NCBI RefSeq assembly: GCF_002160765.1
Contig: NZ_NFLF01000008.1
Coordinates: 86,296 to 150,295 of the forward strand
Length of the DNA: 64,000 nucleotides
Direction of reading: 5' to 3'
Origin: Lachnoclostridium sp. An138
Lineage (GTDB): Bacteria > Bacillota > Clostridia > Lachnospirales > Lachnospiraceae
Every line of letters begins with the position of its first letter. Position 1 is the first letter of the stretch. Under the pieces are notes generated by a model, which was not told the origin of the DNA, searched no databases, and saw nothing but the letters and a program-made list of their open reading frames with translations. A program made the position numbers and the translations under genes. Below are positions 8,854 to 17,437 of this stretch, piece after piece.

Positions 8854-8939
8854 TGTTTCTCCCTTTCATTTTAAAAAATATGATTTCACTTATCACTTAT
8901 TCCCGCGGACAGCGCGGGATGTTTCGTTGACTTCACAAT

Positions 8940-9998
8940 TTAAAACAGCCACATAAAGAGCTTTGTCATCAGAAAGCCGATAAAACCGCAGCCCGGGAAG
9001 GTCAGAATCCAGGTCAGCCCCATGTCCTTTACCACTCCGAAATTAATGGCGGACAGACGCTTTACGGCGCCCACGCCCATGATGGCTGTGGTCTTTGCGT
9101 GGGTGGTAGATACCGGGATGCCGAATACAGAGCTGAAAAGCAGCGAAAGAGAAGCCGCGATATCAGCGGAAAAGCCCTGGTATTTCTCCAGTTTTACCAT
9201 ATCCATGCCTACGGATTTGATGATTTTTTTGCCGCCGATGGATGTTCCCAGACCCATGACGACAGAGCAGAGCAGCATCAGCCAGATGGGCATCTGCACG
9301 GCGATTTCGGTACCCGGGCTGCTTCCGTTTACAAGAAGCAGGCACAGCAGGATAACGCCCATGAATTTCTGTCCATCCTGCGCTCCGTGCATGAAGCTCA
9401 TACAGGCGGCGCCAAAGATCTGAGCTCCCCGGAAAAAGCCTTCCGTCTTCTGGCGTTCCACGTTCCGGAAAATCAGAACCACGCATTTGCAGATGAAAAA
9501 GCCCAGGGCAAAGCCCATAACTACAGAGATGACCAGACCATAGATGACTTTGATCCATTCGCTTCCGTTGACGCCTTCCAGTCCGCCGTGCAGAGCAATG
9601 GCTCCTCCGGTCAGGCCCGCGATCAGCGCATGGCTTTCACTTGTAGGAATTCCGAAATACCAGGCAAGAACGGCCCATACGACGATGGCGAAGAGGGCGG
9701 CGCTTAAAGCGACGATGGCCTCATGGGAATTGGTACCGAAGTCCACCATCTTTGTGATGGTCTCGGCTACGGTAGCGTTCAGTATACTCATGAGGAAAAC
9801 GCCCAGAAAGTTGAAGACTGCGGCCATAAGAATAGCGGCTCTCACAGGCATGCACCGGGTCACCACGCAGGTGGCGATTGCGTTCGGCGCGTCCGTCCAT
9901 CCATTGACGAGAATAACGCCAAGCGTGAGCAGGACCGCTATCAGCAGCAGGGGATTGGATGTCACCTGTGCAAGAAAGTATTCCATAGATAAGTCCAT
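8940..9998 (-). CDS. pit: Pit-family inorganic phosphate transporter
   Basis: The product has 352 residues. The start chosen is ATG 9996-9998, with GGAGG five bases upstream; the frame runs on to 10094 but without an RBS and into the promoter. There are about ten membrane segments in two homologous halves, with the Pit signatures GWTDAPNAIAT near the N-terminus and FMHGAQDGQKFMG plus GIPVSTTHAKTTAIMG later. It imports metal-phosphate with protons, giving low-affinity uptake. It is divergent from pstS and co-directional with the DUF47 gene. Confidence 0.9.
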   Translation of the reverse strand: MDLSMEYFLAQVTSNPLLLIAVLLTLGVILVNGWTDAPNAIATCVVTRCMPVRAAILMAAVFNFLGVFLMSILNATVAETITKMVDFGTNSHEAIVALSAALFAIVVWAVLAWYFGIPTSESHALIAGLTGGAIALHGGLEGVNGSEWIKVIYGLVISVVMGFALGFFICKCVVLIFRNVERQKTEGFFRGAQIFGAACMSFMHGAQDGQKFMGVILLCLLLVNGSSPGTEIAVQMPIWLMLLCSVVMGLGTSIGGKKIIKSVGMDMVKLEKYQGFSADIAASLSLLFSSVFGIPVSTTHAKTTAIMGVGAVKRLSAINFGVVKDMGLTWILTFPGCGFIGFLMTKLFMWLF

Positions 9999-10108
9999 AA
10001 CGACCTCCGAAAAATATAGAAAAATAAAAAGACTTCCCTCTATATAAGAAGCTCGAGGGCTCCCCGGACGACAGAAATAAGCAGGAACCGTCACCCGGCG
10101 ACATTCCT

Positions 10109-10138
10109 ATTATAGCATAGTGGGACAGGGGAAATCAA
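10109..10138 (-). promoter_or_regulatory. Promoter of pit-DUF47
   Basis: On the minus strand: TTGATT (10138-10133), an 18-nt spacer and a perfect TATAAT (10114-10109), about 110 bases before the pit start. Confidence 0.6.
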
Positions 10139-10156
10139 CAAATACATAACGATTAC

Positions 10157-10196
10157 TTTACATAAGCTTAACCTAAATGTGCTTTTAGACTTAACA
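10157..10196 (+). promoter_or_regulatory. Pho box upstream of pstS
   Basis: TTTACA (10157), TTAACC (10168) and TTAACA (10191) point towards pstS and lie at spacings of 11 and 23 nt, similar to the boxes at 3202-3240. A plausible -10, TAAGAT, is at about 10206. This supports PhoP control of the pst operon. Confidence 0.6.
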
Positions 10197-10218
10197 TTTG
10201 AAATTTAAGATAAAAAAG

Positions 10219-10279
10219 CAGGGCAGGAAAGAAAGCCCTGAGGAAGAAAACGAAGAACAGGCCCACAAGGACACGGGCC
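10219..10279 (+). other. Two short hairpins in the pstS leader
   Basis: CAGGGC (10219-10224) pairs with GCCCTG (10235-10240), and GGCCC (10260-10264) with GGGCC (10275-10279). No T-run follows, so stability or translation effects are more likely than termination. Confidence 0.4.
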
Positions 10280-10295
10280 AGAAGGAGAAGAAATT

Positions 10296-11264
10296 ATGAA
10301 AAAGAAAGTAGTAAGCATTTTAACAGCTGTTACTCTGTGCGCTGCTATGCTGGCAGGCTGCGGCGGATCTAATGATGCAGCGACGACTGAGACAACTGAG
10401 ACAACTGAAACAACCGAGACTGCAGACACAGCTGAGACTGAGGAGACTGCAGACGCGGCTGAGACAGCAAGTGATTTTGATACTTCTGCAGCAATTTCCG
10501 TATATTCCCGTGAGGATGGCTCCGGAACCAGAGGCGCTTTCATCGAGCTGATGGGAATCGAGCAGGAGGATGAGTCCGGCGAGAAGGTTGATATGACTAC
10601 TCCGGACGCTACCATTACCAACAACACTTCCGTTATGATGACCGGCGTAGCCGGAGATCCGTACGCTATCGGCTATGTATCTCTTGGTTCCATGAATGAG
10701 ACGGTAAAGGCTCTGACCATCGACGGCGTGGCTCCCTCTGTGGAGACCGTAAAGGACGGTACATACGCGGTAGCAAGACCGTTCAACATCGCTACCAAGG
10801 GTACTCCGGACGAGACCACGCAGGATTTCATCAACTACATCCTGAGCGCTGAGGGACAGGCAATCGTAAGCGAGGAAGGCTACATCACCATCGACGACGC
10901 GGCTCCGGCATTCGAGGGCGGCAGCGTATCCGGCGACATCGTAGTTGCTGGTTCCTCTTCCGTATCTCCGGTAATGGAGAAGCTGGCTGAGGCTTATATG
11001 GCTCTGAACGGCGATGTAAACATTGAGATTCAGACCACAGACTCCACCTCCGGAATGACCTCCGCTATCGACGGAACCTGCCAGATTGGAATGGCTTCCC
11101 GTGAGCTGAAGGAAGAGGAGACTGCAGAGCTGACCGGAACCCAGATTGCGCTGGATGGTATCGCTGTAATCGTAAACAACGAGAACCCGATTGAGGGACT
11201 GACCTCCGAGCAGGTACAGAGCATCTACACAGGAGCAACGACGACCTGGGCTGACGTTCAGTAA
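10296..11264 (+). CDS. pstS: Phosphate-binding lipoprotein PstS (permuted order)
   Basis: The product has 322 residues. A lipoprotein signal ends in MLAGCGGS, so Cys is lipidated and the protein is anchored outside the membrane. A Thr/Glu-rich linker with TTE repeats follows (about residues 29-55). The SREDGSGTRGAF phosphate loop and the VAGDPYAIGYVSLGS segment come first; the VAGSSSVSPVMEKLAEAY strand and GMASRELKEEE come second. That is the reverse of E. coli-type PstS. It heads pstSCAB-phoU and delivers phosphate to PstCA. Confidence 0.9.
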   Translation: MKKKVVSILTAVTLCAAMLAGCGGSNDAATTETTETTETTETADTAETEETADAAETASDFDTSAAISVYSREDGSGTRGAFIELMGIEQEDESGEKVDMTTPDATITNNTSVMMTGVAGDPYAIGYVSLGSMNETVKALTIDGVAPSVETVKDGTYAVARPFNIATKGTPDETTQDFINYILSAEGQAIVSEEGYITIDDAAPAFEGGSVSGDIVVAGSSSVSPVMEKLAEAYMALNGDVNIEIQTTDSTSGMTSAIDGTCQIGMASRELKEEETAELTGTQIALDGIAVIVNNENPIEGLTSEQVQSIYTGATTTWADVQ

Positions 11265-11281
11265 TTACAGGAGTAAGACAG

Positions 11282-12193
11282 ATGAGTAAAGTGATGGAAA
11301 GCCAGGAACCCGGAACTAGAACAGGAAAGGCTTTCAGCGGTCACTGGAAAGAAAAAGGAATGCAGGCGGTGTTTTTTATAGCCGCCTGCACCTCTATCTT
11401 AGCGGTAGCCCTGATTTGCATTTTCCTGTTTGCAAACGGACTTCCTGCTATAGCGGAAATCGGGCCTCTTGATTTCCTTCTGGGTAAAACCTGGAGGCCT
11501 GCCAATGATTTATATGGAATCTTTCCCTTTATCCTGGGAAGTATTTATGTGACGGCCGGAGCGATCGTCATCGGAGTTCCCATAGGAATTCTGACCTCCA
11601 TCTTCATGGCGGAGTACTGCCCGGCGAAGATTTACCGGCCCTTAAAGGCCGCCACCGAGCTTCTGGCCGGAATTCCTTCCGTCGTATACGGTTTCTTCGG
11701 TATGCTGGTTCTGGTTCCTTTTATCCGTGAGACTACGGGCAGCAAGGGAAACGTCATGCTGACTGCCTGCATTCTGCTGGGAATCATGATTCTGCCGACG
11801 ATCATCGGAACGACAGAGTCTGCCCTCAGAAGCGTTACGAGAACCTACTATGAAGGAGCCCTCGCCCTGGGAGCGACCAAGGAACGGACGATTTTCACCG
11901 TCATGCTTCCCGCGGCCAAGTCCGGCGTGCTGACCGGAGTGGTTTTGGGAATCGGGCGCGCAATCGGCGAGACCATGGCGGTCATCATGATTGCCGGCAA
12001 CCAGACGGCGATGCCGACCAGCCTCTTAAAGGGCGTGCGTACCCTGACCGCGAATATCGTGCTGGAGATGGGCTACGCCACAGGGCTTCACAGAGAGGCG
12101 CTGATTGCTACAGCCGTGGTGCTCTTTGTGTTCATCCTGATTATCAACTTAAGCGTATCATTATTGAGGAGGGGACAAAATGCAGGCGATTAA
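11282..12193 (+). CDS. pstC: Phosphate ABC transporter permease PstC
   Basis: The product has 303 residues with about six membrane segments after a short polar N-terminus. The cytoplasmic coupling loop reads EGALALGATKERTIF, preceded by ELLAGIPSVVYGFFG, both characteristic of PstC/PstA. With PstA it forms the channel of the high-affinity phosphate importer. AGGAG precedes the ATG, 18 bases after pstS. Its last 14 bases overlap pstA, so the two are probably translationally coupled. Confidence 0.92.
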   Translation: MSKVMESQEPGTRTGKAFSGHWKEKGMQAVFFIAACTSILAVALICIFLFANGLPAIAEIGPLDFLLGKTWRPANDLYGIFPFILGSIYVTAGAIVIGVPIGILTSIFMAEYCPAKIYRPLKAATELLAGIPSVVYGFFGMLVLVPFIRETTGSKGNVMLTACILLGIMILPTIIGTTESALRSVTRTYYEGALALGATKERTIFTVMLPAAKSGVLTGVVLGIGRAIGETMAVIMIAGNQTAMPTSLLKGVRTLTANIVLEMGYATGLHREALIATAVVLFVFILIINLSVSLLRRGQNAGD

Positions 12194-13052
12194 CAGACAG
12201 AGCGCAGGCGACAAACTGCGCGCCTACTTCAAGCATCCAGGCTCCCTGATTTTGTTCCTTCTGGTGATGCTGGCAGCCCTCATTACCTTTGCGGTGCTTG
12301 TGTTCCTGATTGCGTATATCCTGGTGAGAGGCGTCCCCTATCTGACGCCGTCCCTGTTTGCGCTGGAATATAATTCAGACAACGTATCTCTGATGCCTGC
12401 GGTGGTCAATACGCTGCTGATGATTCTGATGTCCCTCCTGCTGGCGGTGCCCTTTGGAATCTTTGCGGCTATTTACCTGGTAGAATACGCGAAGAAGGGA
12501 AATAAGCTGGTCAGCGTGGTTCGCGTGACGGCGGAGACGCTTTCTGGTATTCCTTCTATCGTATACGGCCTGTTCGGTATGCTGTTCTTTGTGACGACCC
12601 TGAAATGGAGCTACTCCATGCTGTCAGGCGCCTTTACCCTGGCTATCATGATTCTGCCGCTGATTATGCGTACTACGGAGGAAGCCCTGCTGGCGGTGCC
12701 GGATTCTTACCGGGAAGGAAGCTTCGGACTGGGAGCCGGAAAGCTGCGCACCGTGTTCCGCATCGTGCTTCCCAGCGCGATACCGGGAATCCTGGCGGGC
12801 GTCATCCTGGGCATCGGCCGTATCGTGGGCGAGACGGCGGCTCTGATGTACACCTCCGGTACCGTAGCCAAATATGCCGGGCCGATGGATTCCGGCCGTA
12901 CCCTGGCGCTTCATATGTACGTGCTGACAAGCGAAGCCCTTCATGTAAACGAGGCCTCCGCCACAGCCGTGGTACTGCTGGTGGTCGTCATCGGAATCAA
13001 CGCGCTTTCCAGCTTTGTAGCGAAGAAATTAAGACAAAAGACAGGAGCCTGA
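12180..13052 (+). CDS. pstA: Phosphate ABC transporter permease PstA
   Basis: The product has 290 residues with six predicted membrane segments. The conserved ETLSGIPSIVYGLFG and the coupling loop REGSFGLGAGKLRTVF identify it as PstA. GAGGGGAC lies in the 3' end of pstC just before its ATG. It forms the second half of the membrane channel. Confidence 0.92.
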   Translation: MQAINRQSAGDKLRAYFKHPGSLILFLLVMLAALITFAVLVFLIAYILVRGVPYLTPSLFALEYNSDNVSLMPAVVNTLLMILMSLLLAVPFGIFAAIYLVEYAKKGNKLVSVVRVTAETLSGIPSIVYGLFGMLFFVTTLKWSYSMLSGAFTLAIMILPLIMRTTEEALLAVPDSYREGSFGLGAGKLRTVFRIVLPSAIPGILAGVILGIGRIVGETAALMYTSGTVAKYAGPMDSGRTLALHMYVLTSEALHVNEASATAVVLLVVVIGINALSSFVAKKLRQKTGA

Positions 13053-13097
13053 GAAGGAACATCTCATGCACTGCAGGACAGATGGGAGTAAAATAGA

Positions 13098-13847
13098 ATG
13101 AGTATCATGCAAATCGAGAATCTGGATCTGTTTTACGGAGATTTTCAGGCTCTCAAAAACATAAATATGGAAATACAGGCCAATGAGATTACGGCCTTTA
13201 TCGGACCTTCCGGCTGCGGTAAGTCCACATTCTTAAAGACTCTGAACCGGATGAATGATCTGGTTGAGGGCTGCAGAATCACCGGAAAGGTGACGCTGGA
13301 AGGGCAGGACATCTACAATGGCATGGATGTGAACCTTTTGAGAAAACGGGTAGGTATGGTGTTCCAGAAGCCGAACCCCTTCCCTATGAGCATTTATGAC
13401 AATATTGCCTATGGACCGAGAACCCATGGTATCCGCAGCAAGGCGAAGCTGGATGACATCGTAGAGAAATCCCTCCGCAACGCGGCTATCTGGGATGAAA
13501 CAAAGGATCGTCTGAAGACCAGCGCCCTGGGCATGTCAGGCGGACAGCAGCAGAGACTCTGTATCGCGAGAGCCCTTGCGGTACAGCCGGACATCCTGCT
13601 GATGGATGAGCCGACCTCTGCTCTTGACCCGATTTCAACTTCCAAGATCGAAGATCTTTGCATGGAGCTGAAAAAGGATTATACTATTATTATCGTTACG
13701 CATAACATGCAGCAGGCAGCGCGTATTTCTGACAAGACTGCATTCTTCCTTCTGGGTGAAGTCATCGAGATGGGCGAGACCGATCAGATCTTCTCCATGC
13801 CGAAGGATGAGCGTACAGAAAACTATATCTCAGGAAGGTTTGGTTGA
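13098..13847 (+). CDS. pstB: Phosphate ABC transporter ATPase PstB
   Basis: The product has 249 residues, the family's usual length. Walker A is GPSGCGKST, the signature [17 protein letters not shown], Walker [13 protein letters not shown], and the switch histidine is in VTHNMQQA. It powers PstCA. The 45-base gap after pstA holds no terminator. Confidence 0.95.
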   Translation: MSIMQIENLDLFYGDFQALKNINMEIQANEITAFIGPSGCGKSTFLKTLNRMNDLVEGCRITGKVTLEGQDIYNGMDVNLLRKRVGMVFQKPNPFPMSIYDNIAYGPRTHGIRSKAKLDDIVEKSLRNAAIWDETKDRLKTSALGMSGGQQQRLCIARALAVQPDILLMDEPTSALDPISTSKIEDLCMELKKDYTIIIVTHNMQQAARISDKTAFFLLGEVIEMGETDQIFSMPKDERTENYISGRFG

Positions 13848-13854
13848 TAATAAA

Positions 13855-14502
13855 ATGAGAGATTATTATGAAGAGCAGCTCACGAAGCTGCACACACAGA
13901 TGATTGCCATGGGAAGCCTTTGTGAGAAGGCCATTGCCGACGCGACCAGGTCTCTGACAGACGGTGATATTGAACTGGCGAAGGAAGTTATGAACGGAGA
14001 TGCCAAGATTAATCAGCAGGAGCGGGATATCGAGGCCATGTGCATTAAGCTTCTGCTCCACCAGCAGCCGGTGGCGGGCGACCTGCGCCGGGTGTCTGCG
14101 GCGCTCAAGATGGTGACAGATATGGAGCGTGTGGGAGACCAGGCGGCGGATATTGCCGAGATCGTGGTTCAGATGAACGAGAAGCTTCCGGATCAGTTCC
14201 TGCATATCTGCAAGATGGGCACTGTGGCCATGAAAATGGTTAATGACAGTGTCAATGCCTATGTGGACATGAAGCTGGATCTGGCGAGAGAGGTCATCAA
14301 GAGCGATGATGAGGTAGATGAGCTGTTCCTGAAAGTGCGCGGCGAGATTCTGGACGCTATCCGGGAAGACAGCAGCAGAGGCGAGGAGCTTCTGGATCTG
14401 TTCATGATCACCAAGTATTATGAGCGTATCGGAGATCATGCGACCAACATCGCAGAGTGGGTGGAGTATGCCATCACCGGCGAGAGATCCGAAGAGAACT
14501 AG
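13855..14502 (+). CDS. phoU: Phosphate signalling protein PhoU
   Basis: The product has 215 residues from ATG 13855, which begins MRDYYEEQ like other PhoU proteins; the longer frame from 13756 overlaps pstB in another frame and is not used. Two homologous three-helix bundles carry the metal-binding motif of acidic residues (DMERVGDQAADIAE and YYERIGDHATNIAE). PhoU links Pst occupancy to PhoR and is the usual last gene of this operon. The upstream AGGAAGG is 16 bases away, so coupling to pstB termination is likely. Confidence 0.92.
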   Translation: MRDYYEEQLTKLHTQMIAMGSLCEKAIADATRSLTDGDIELAKEVMNGDAKINQQERDIEAMCIKLLLHQQPVAGDLRRVSAALKMVTDMERVGDQAADIAEIVVQMNEKLPDQFLHICKMGTVAMKMVNDSVNAYVDMKLDLAREVIKSDDEVDELFLKVRGEILDAIREDSSRGEELLDLFMITKYYERIGDHATNIAEWVEYAITGERSEEN

Positions 14503-14570
14503 AGGACGGTATAGACTGTTTATACTTCAAAATTAGTAAAAACAGGTGTTTTTCTTCATAAAATATTAAA

Positions 14571-14614
14571 AAGTAGCTGTTATACTTACAATCAGTAGAA
14601 CGGCTGCTTTTTTT
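14571..14614 (+). terminator. Terminator of the pst operon
   Basis: A stem of about 16 bp with G-T wobbles (14571-14586 with 14594-14609), a 7-nt loop, then seven T. Confidence 0.85.
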
Positions 14615-14664
14615 GTGCGATACGCCAGGCAGCCGCTGTCAGGCAGAAGGAGGCGTGGAGCTGT

Positions 14665-15891
14665 ATGAGAGAAAGAAGACGGGGATTTCTGGCGTTACTG
14701 CTTGCGGTGCTGTTGACAGCCGGGGCCGGCTGCGGCTCTGCGGGGGGAGACAGGGCGCAGAATGCGGAGACGGCAGAAAAAAGCGTACAGGCAGGCCAGA
14801 AGGAAGACAGCGGCACGGATGAGACAGCGCAGGCAGAAGGAACCCTGGAAGAGCAGGAACGGCCGGTTCTGAATGAGCGGGAGACTCCGGCAGGAGAGGT
14901 GGAAGGAATCACGATCCGAATCTACCACAGCGATGATGCAGCGGAAAATATCTGCGTCAATACGGCTATGACAGAAGAGATTACCCCGGAAATTCTGATC
15001 ATGAATCTGGCCTCTTACGGAATGCTGCCAGATACGGTGACGGTAAAAAGCTTTTCTGAAGGAACGGAGACGGCAAAGGACGGCACTGTGACGGATAAAC
15101 GGCTGACGCTGAACCTGTCAGAGGATTTCGGCACCTGGCTGTCTTCCATGGGAACCTCCGAAGAGACGATGGTGATGGGCAGCCTGGTCAACACCTTCCT
15201 GGATGCCTACGACGCCTCTGCCATAAAAGTGACGGTGGATGGCGCTGTTCTGGAGACAGGACATCAGGTCTATGACGGCTGGCTGGAGCTTTACAGTTAT
15301 GTACAGGCTTCCTATTCCGTGTCGGAAGGTCTGCTTCAGGAGGGCGCGGTGACCTTTTCCTATCCTCAGATTCAGGACTGCTCCAATACAGAGCTTCAGG
15401 AGAAATGGAACAGTATAATGGAAAAAAAGGCGGAAGAGATGGCGGAAGGTCTGGCGGAAGGCAGTTCCCTTCAGGGCGCTTTTGATGTCAAAACCATGAA
15501 TGACGAGCTTCTTTCCATTCTGGTGTCCGGAGAGATTTCAGCGGCTGGAGCGGCATATCCCTCCCGGTTCCAGTATACCTACAATATAGATATGAAGACC
15601 GGTGAAAATATCCGCCTGGCCCATCACGTGAATGTAAATCAGGTTGCGGAAGATATGATGAATGGGAAGAACTATACGGTGAGCGGTGAACTGGCCTCAG
15701 AGTTTCAGGAGCGTCTGACGGTTCTCTATGGAGACGCAGAGCAGCTGGCCGCGGCGCTCAGAGGCTTCGATTTTGGAAAAGGACAGAATGAGCATCCGGC
15801 CGGGTATTCCTATCAGGAGGATGGCCAGACCTGGCTGTGCATGGAAGTGCCTCATGTGCTGGGCGATTTTGTAAATATAGAACTTGGCTGA
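14665..15891 (+). CDS. Lipoprotein with GerMN-like and DUF4163/DUF3298-like domains
   Basis: The product has 408 residues. The lipoprotein signal has its lipobox at AGAGCGS. Residues of about 25-65 are Glu/Gln-rich. About 80-215 resembles a GerMN module (LNLSEDFGTWL, then a VNTFLDAYDASAIKVTVDG stretch). About 225-408 resembles the DUF4163/RsiV-like region, ending DFVNIELG. GerMN domains occur in germination and cell-wall-associated lipoproteins; RsiV-like domains bind lysozyme in anti-sigma factors. This protein has no transmembrane anchor beyond the lipid. The domain calls are from memory of the families and the role is open. Its own promoter was not identified. Confidence 0.6.
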   Translation: MRERRRGFLALLLAVLLTAGAGCGSAGGDRAQNAETAEKSVQAGQKEDSGTDETAQAEGTLEEQERPVLNERETPAGEVEGITIRIYHSDDAAENICVNTAMTEEITPEILIMNLASYGMLPDTVTVKSFSEGTETAKDGTVTDKRLTLNLSEDFGTWLSSMGTSEETMVMGSLVNTFLDAYDASAIKVTVDGAVLETGHQVYDGWLELYSYVQASYSVSEGLLQEGAVTFSYPQIQDCSNTELQEKWNSIMEKKAEEMAEGLAEGSSLQGAFDVKTMNDELLSILVSGEISAAGAAYPSRFQYTYNIDMKTGENIRLAHHVNVNQVAEDMMNGKNYTVSGELASEFQERLTVLYGDAEQLAAALRGFDFGKGQNEHPAGYSYQEDGQTWLCMEVPHVLGDFVNIELG

Positions 15892-15987
15892 AAAATCTGA
15901 ATATTTATAAAAATAAGCACAATTAATGCAGAAAAAATAGAAAGAGAAAATAAAAGCAGATTTAATAAAAATTTTTTCAAAAAAGTG

Positions 15988-16016
15988 TTGACAAATAAGA
16001 AAGGGGTGACTATAAT
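15988..16016 (+). promoter_or_regulatory. Consensus sigma-A promoter
   Basis: TTGACA (15988-15993), a 17-nt spacer and TATAAT (16011-16016): exact consensus at both hexamers. It is preceded by an A/T-rich UP-like stretch. It reads into a region with almost no coding capacity. Confidence 0.85.
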
Positions 16017-16110
16017 ATAATCAAAGATAAGAGATAGGAAAAAGAAAGAAACAACACCACATCATCTTAAAAGAATATAATTAATTATATTTAATATAGA
16101 TTATGAGGTG

Positions 16111-16491
16111 AATCTAAGAAAGAGAGGTACGGTCCAACCAAAACTTAACGAGTTACCCTATAATCTAAGAAAAGGAGGTACAGTCCACCGAAGACGTAAA
16201 GGTGATCTTCTGATATTACTTAAGAAACAGGTGTAAAACACATCTGAATCAAAAGAAATATGAACGGAGATCAGGGTAAAAAGAAAATGTTCGATGAGAA
16301 TCGGCAGAAGAACAAAGAAGAAGCCGGAAAAGAAGAAAAGAAGAAGAACAATTAACCGGAAAAGAAAAGCTTTATAAGAAAAGACAAAAAAAGCCGAGAA
16401 CAGAAGAAGTCGAACAAAAGAAGTCAATGGGACTTCAGAAAATTGAAAAGAACAAAAAACAGAATAGGAAAAGAGAGGTATAAGTCCAATG
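16111..16491 (+). repeat. Three dispersed ~29-nt repeats with GAGGTA..GTCCA core
   Basis: The copies are at 16111-16139, 16162-16190 and 16463-16491. All share AGAGAGGTA or AAGGAGGTA followed by GTCCA; the first two also share AATCTAAGAAA and lie 51 nt apart. The core contains a Shine-Dalgarno-like GGAGG/GAGAGG. In the third copy an ATG follows at once, but only five codons precede a stop. Confidence 0.6.
16260..16355 (+). CDS. Possible 31-residue lysine-rich peptide
   Basis: ATG 16260 to TAA 16353-16355 encodes 31 residues beginning MNGDQGKKKMFDENRQ and ending EEKKKNN: very hydrophilic, with no membrane segment or cysteine. No good ribosome binding site lies in front of it. The purine-rich RNA would give Lys/Glu-rich translations by chance, so this may not be a real gene. 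It is listed because it is the only intact frame in the transcript with a normal start. Confidence 0.25.
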   Translation: MNGDQGKKKMFDENRQKNKEEAGKEEKKKNN

Positions 16492-16506
16492 GACAGCATA
16501 GTATGA

Positions 16507-16551
16507 CAGCGGGTGTCAATGAATGAAAGTAATTGATGCCCGCTGATTTTA
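16507..16551 (+). terminator. Terminator of the purine-rich transcript
   Basis: CAGCGGG..TCAAT (16507-16520) pairs with ATTGA..CCCGCTG (16532-16545), followed by ATTTTATG. Confidence 0.7.
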
Positions 16552-16656
16552 TGTCCGAAAAAAGGAATGCGCTGCTGTCCGGACGCGTTCAGCCATTCGC
16601 CGGCTGAGAGCTCAGCAAAGATTTGTCAGCATTCGGAGCGGGAGAAGCAGATTTGC

Positions 16657-16685
16657 TTGAATAATTTCTGCGCACAGGCTAAAAT
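16657..16685 (+). promoter_or_regulatory. Promoter of the ABC exporter pair
   Basis: TTGAAT (16657-16662), a 17-nt spacer and TAAAAT (16680-16685), 33 bases before the TTG start of the ATPase gene. Confidence 0.55.
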
Positions 16686-16717
16686 AGAGAGAGACTAAGC
16701 GAAAAGGAGGATATTCC

Positions 16718-17422
16718 TTGAATCATTTTGTAGAGCTTAGGGGGGTAAAGAAGATATACCACATGGGCGAAGTGGACATTCCGGCCGTGGATGGTATTGA
16801 TTTTGAAATTGAAAAAGGAGAATTTGTGGTAATTGTCGGGCCCAGCGGCGCAGGAAAGACGACGGTGCTGAATATTCTGGGAGGCATGGACACCTGTACG
16901 GAAGGCGAGGTATGGGTGGATGGAAGAGATGTGGGAAAGCTTCGCGGGAAGCAGCTGACGGCTTACCGGAGAGATGATATCGGTTTTGTGTTCCAGTTTT
17001 ATAATCTGGTTCAGAACCTGACAGCTCTGGAAAATGTGGAGCTGGCCCTTCAGATCTGCAAAGATCCCCTGGATGCCAGGCAGGTGCTGGAAGAAGTGGG
17101 ACTGGGGCACAGGACGGATAATTTTCCGGCACAGCTTTCCGGAGGAGAGCAGCAGCGTGTGGCCATCGCCCGCGCGCTTGCGAAAAATCCCAAACTTCTG
17201 CTCTGCGATGAGCCTACAGGCGCGCTGGATTACAGTACCGGCAAGGCAATTCTGAAGCTTCTGCAGGACACCTGCAGGGAGCGTGGAATGACGGTGATTG
17301 TCATTACGCATAACTCAGCGATTGCGCCTATGGCGGATCGGATTATCAAAATCCGGAACGGGCGTGTCAGCCAGATGAAACTGAATGAACATCCGGTGTC
17401 TGTGGAGACAATCGAGTGGTAA
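16718..17422 (+). CDS. MacB/LolD-type ABC transporter ATPase
   Basis: The product has 234 residues. The start is TTG 16718, fixed by AAAGGAGG seven bases upstream. Walker A is GPSGAGKTT, the signature [15 protein letters not shown], Walker [12 protein letters not shown] and the H-loop ITHNSA. This subfamily pairs with FtsX-type permeases in mechanotransmission or export of peptides and drugs rather than import. The permease gene follows after 15 bases. No two-component system or TetR gene adjoins the pair. Confidence 0.85.
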   Translation: MNHFVELRGVKKIYHMGEVDIPAVDGIDFEIEKGEFVVIVGPSGAGKTTVLNILGGMDTCTEGEVWVDGRDVGKLRGKQLTAYRRDDIGFVFQFYNLVQNLTALENVELALQICKDPLDARQVLEEVGLGHRTDNFPAQLSGGEQQRVAIARALAKNPKLLLCDEPTGALDYSTGKAILKLLQDTCRERGMTVIVITHNSAIAPMADRIIKIRNGRVSQMKLNEHPVSVETIEW

Positions 17423-17437
17423 CGGGCAGGGGACGGT

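Larger units (their letters stand above)
16023..16551 (+). ncRNA. Candidate purine-rich transcript of about 530 nt
   Basis: The unit runs from the consensus promoter to a strong terminator, with no long reading frame on the plus strand. The RNA would be very rich in A and G, and it carries three copies of a roughly 29-nt repeat. The one sensible small frame (16260-16355) lacks a strong ribosome binding site. Either a structured or regulatory RNA or an mRNA for a small basic peptide would fit. It resembles no RNA family I can name. Confidence 0.45.

Noticed and set aside
10380..10470. Thr/Glu repeat in pstS considered as a separate minisatellite
   Set aside because: It is the ordinary low-complexity linker that follows many lipoprotein signals, and the reading frame is intact.
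16158..16499. Minus-strand frame of 113 codons over the purine-rich transcript
   Set aside because: Its Phe/Leu/Ser-rich translation is what the reverse complement of a purine-rich strand gives; no start signal is visible.
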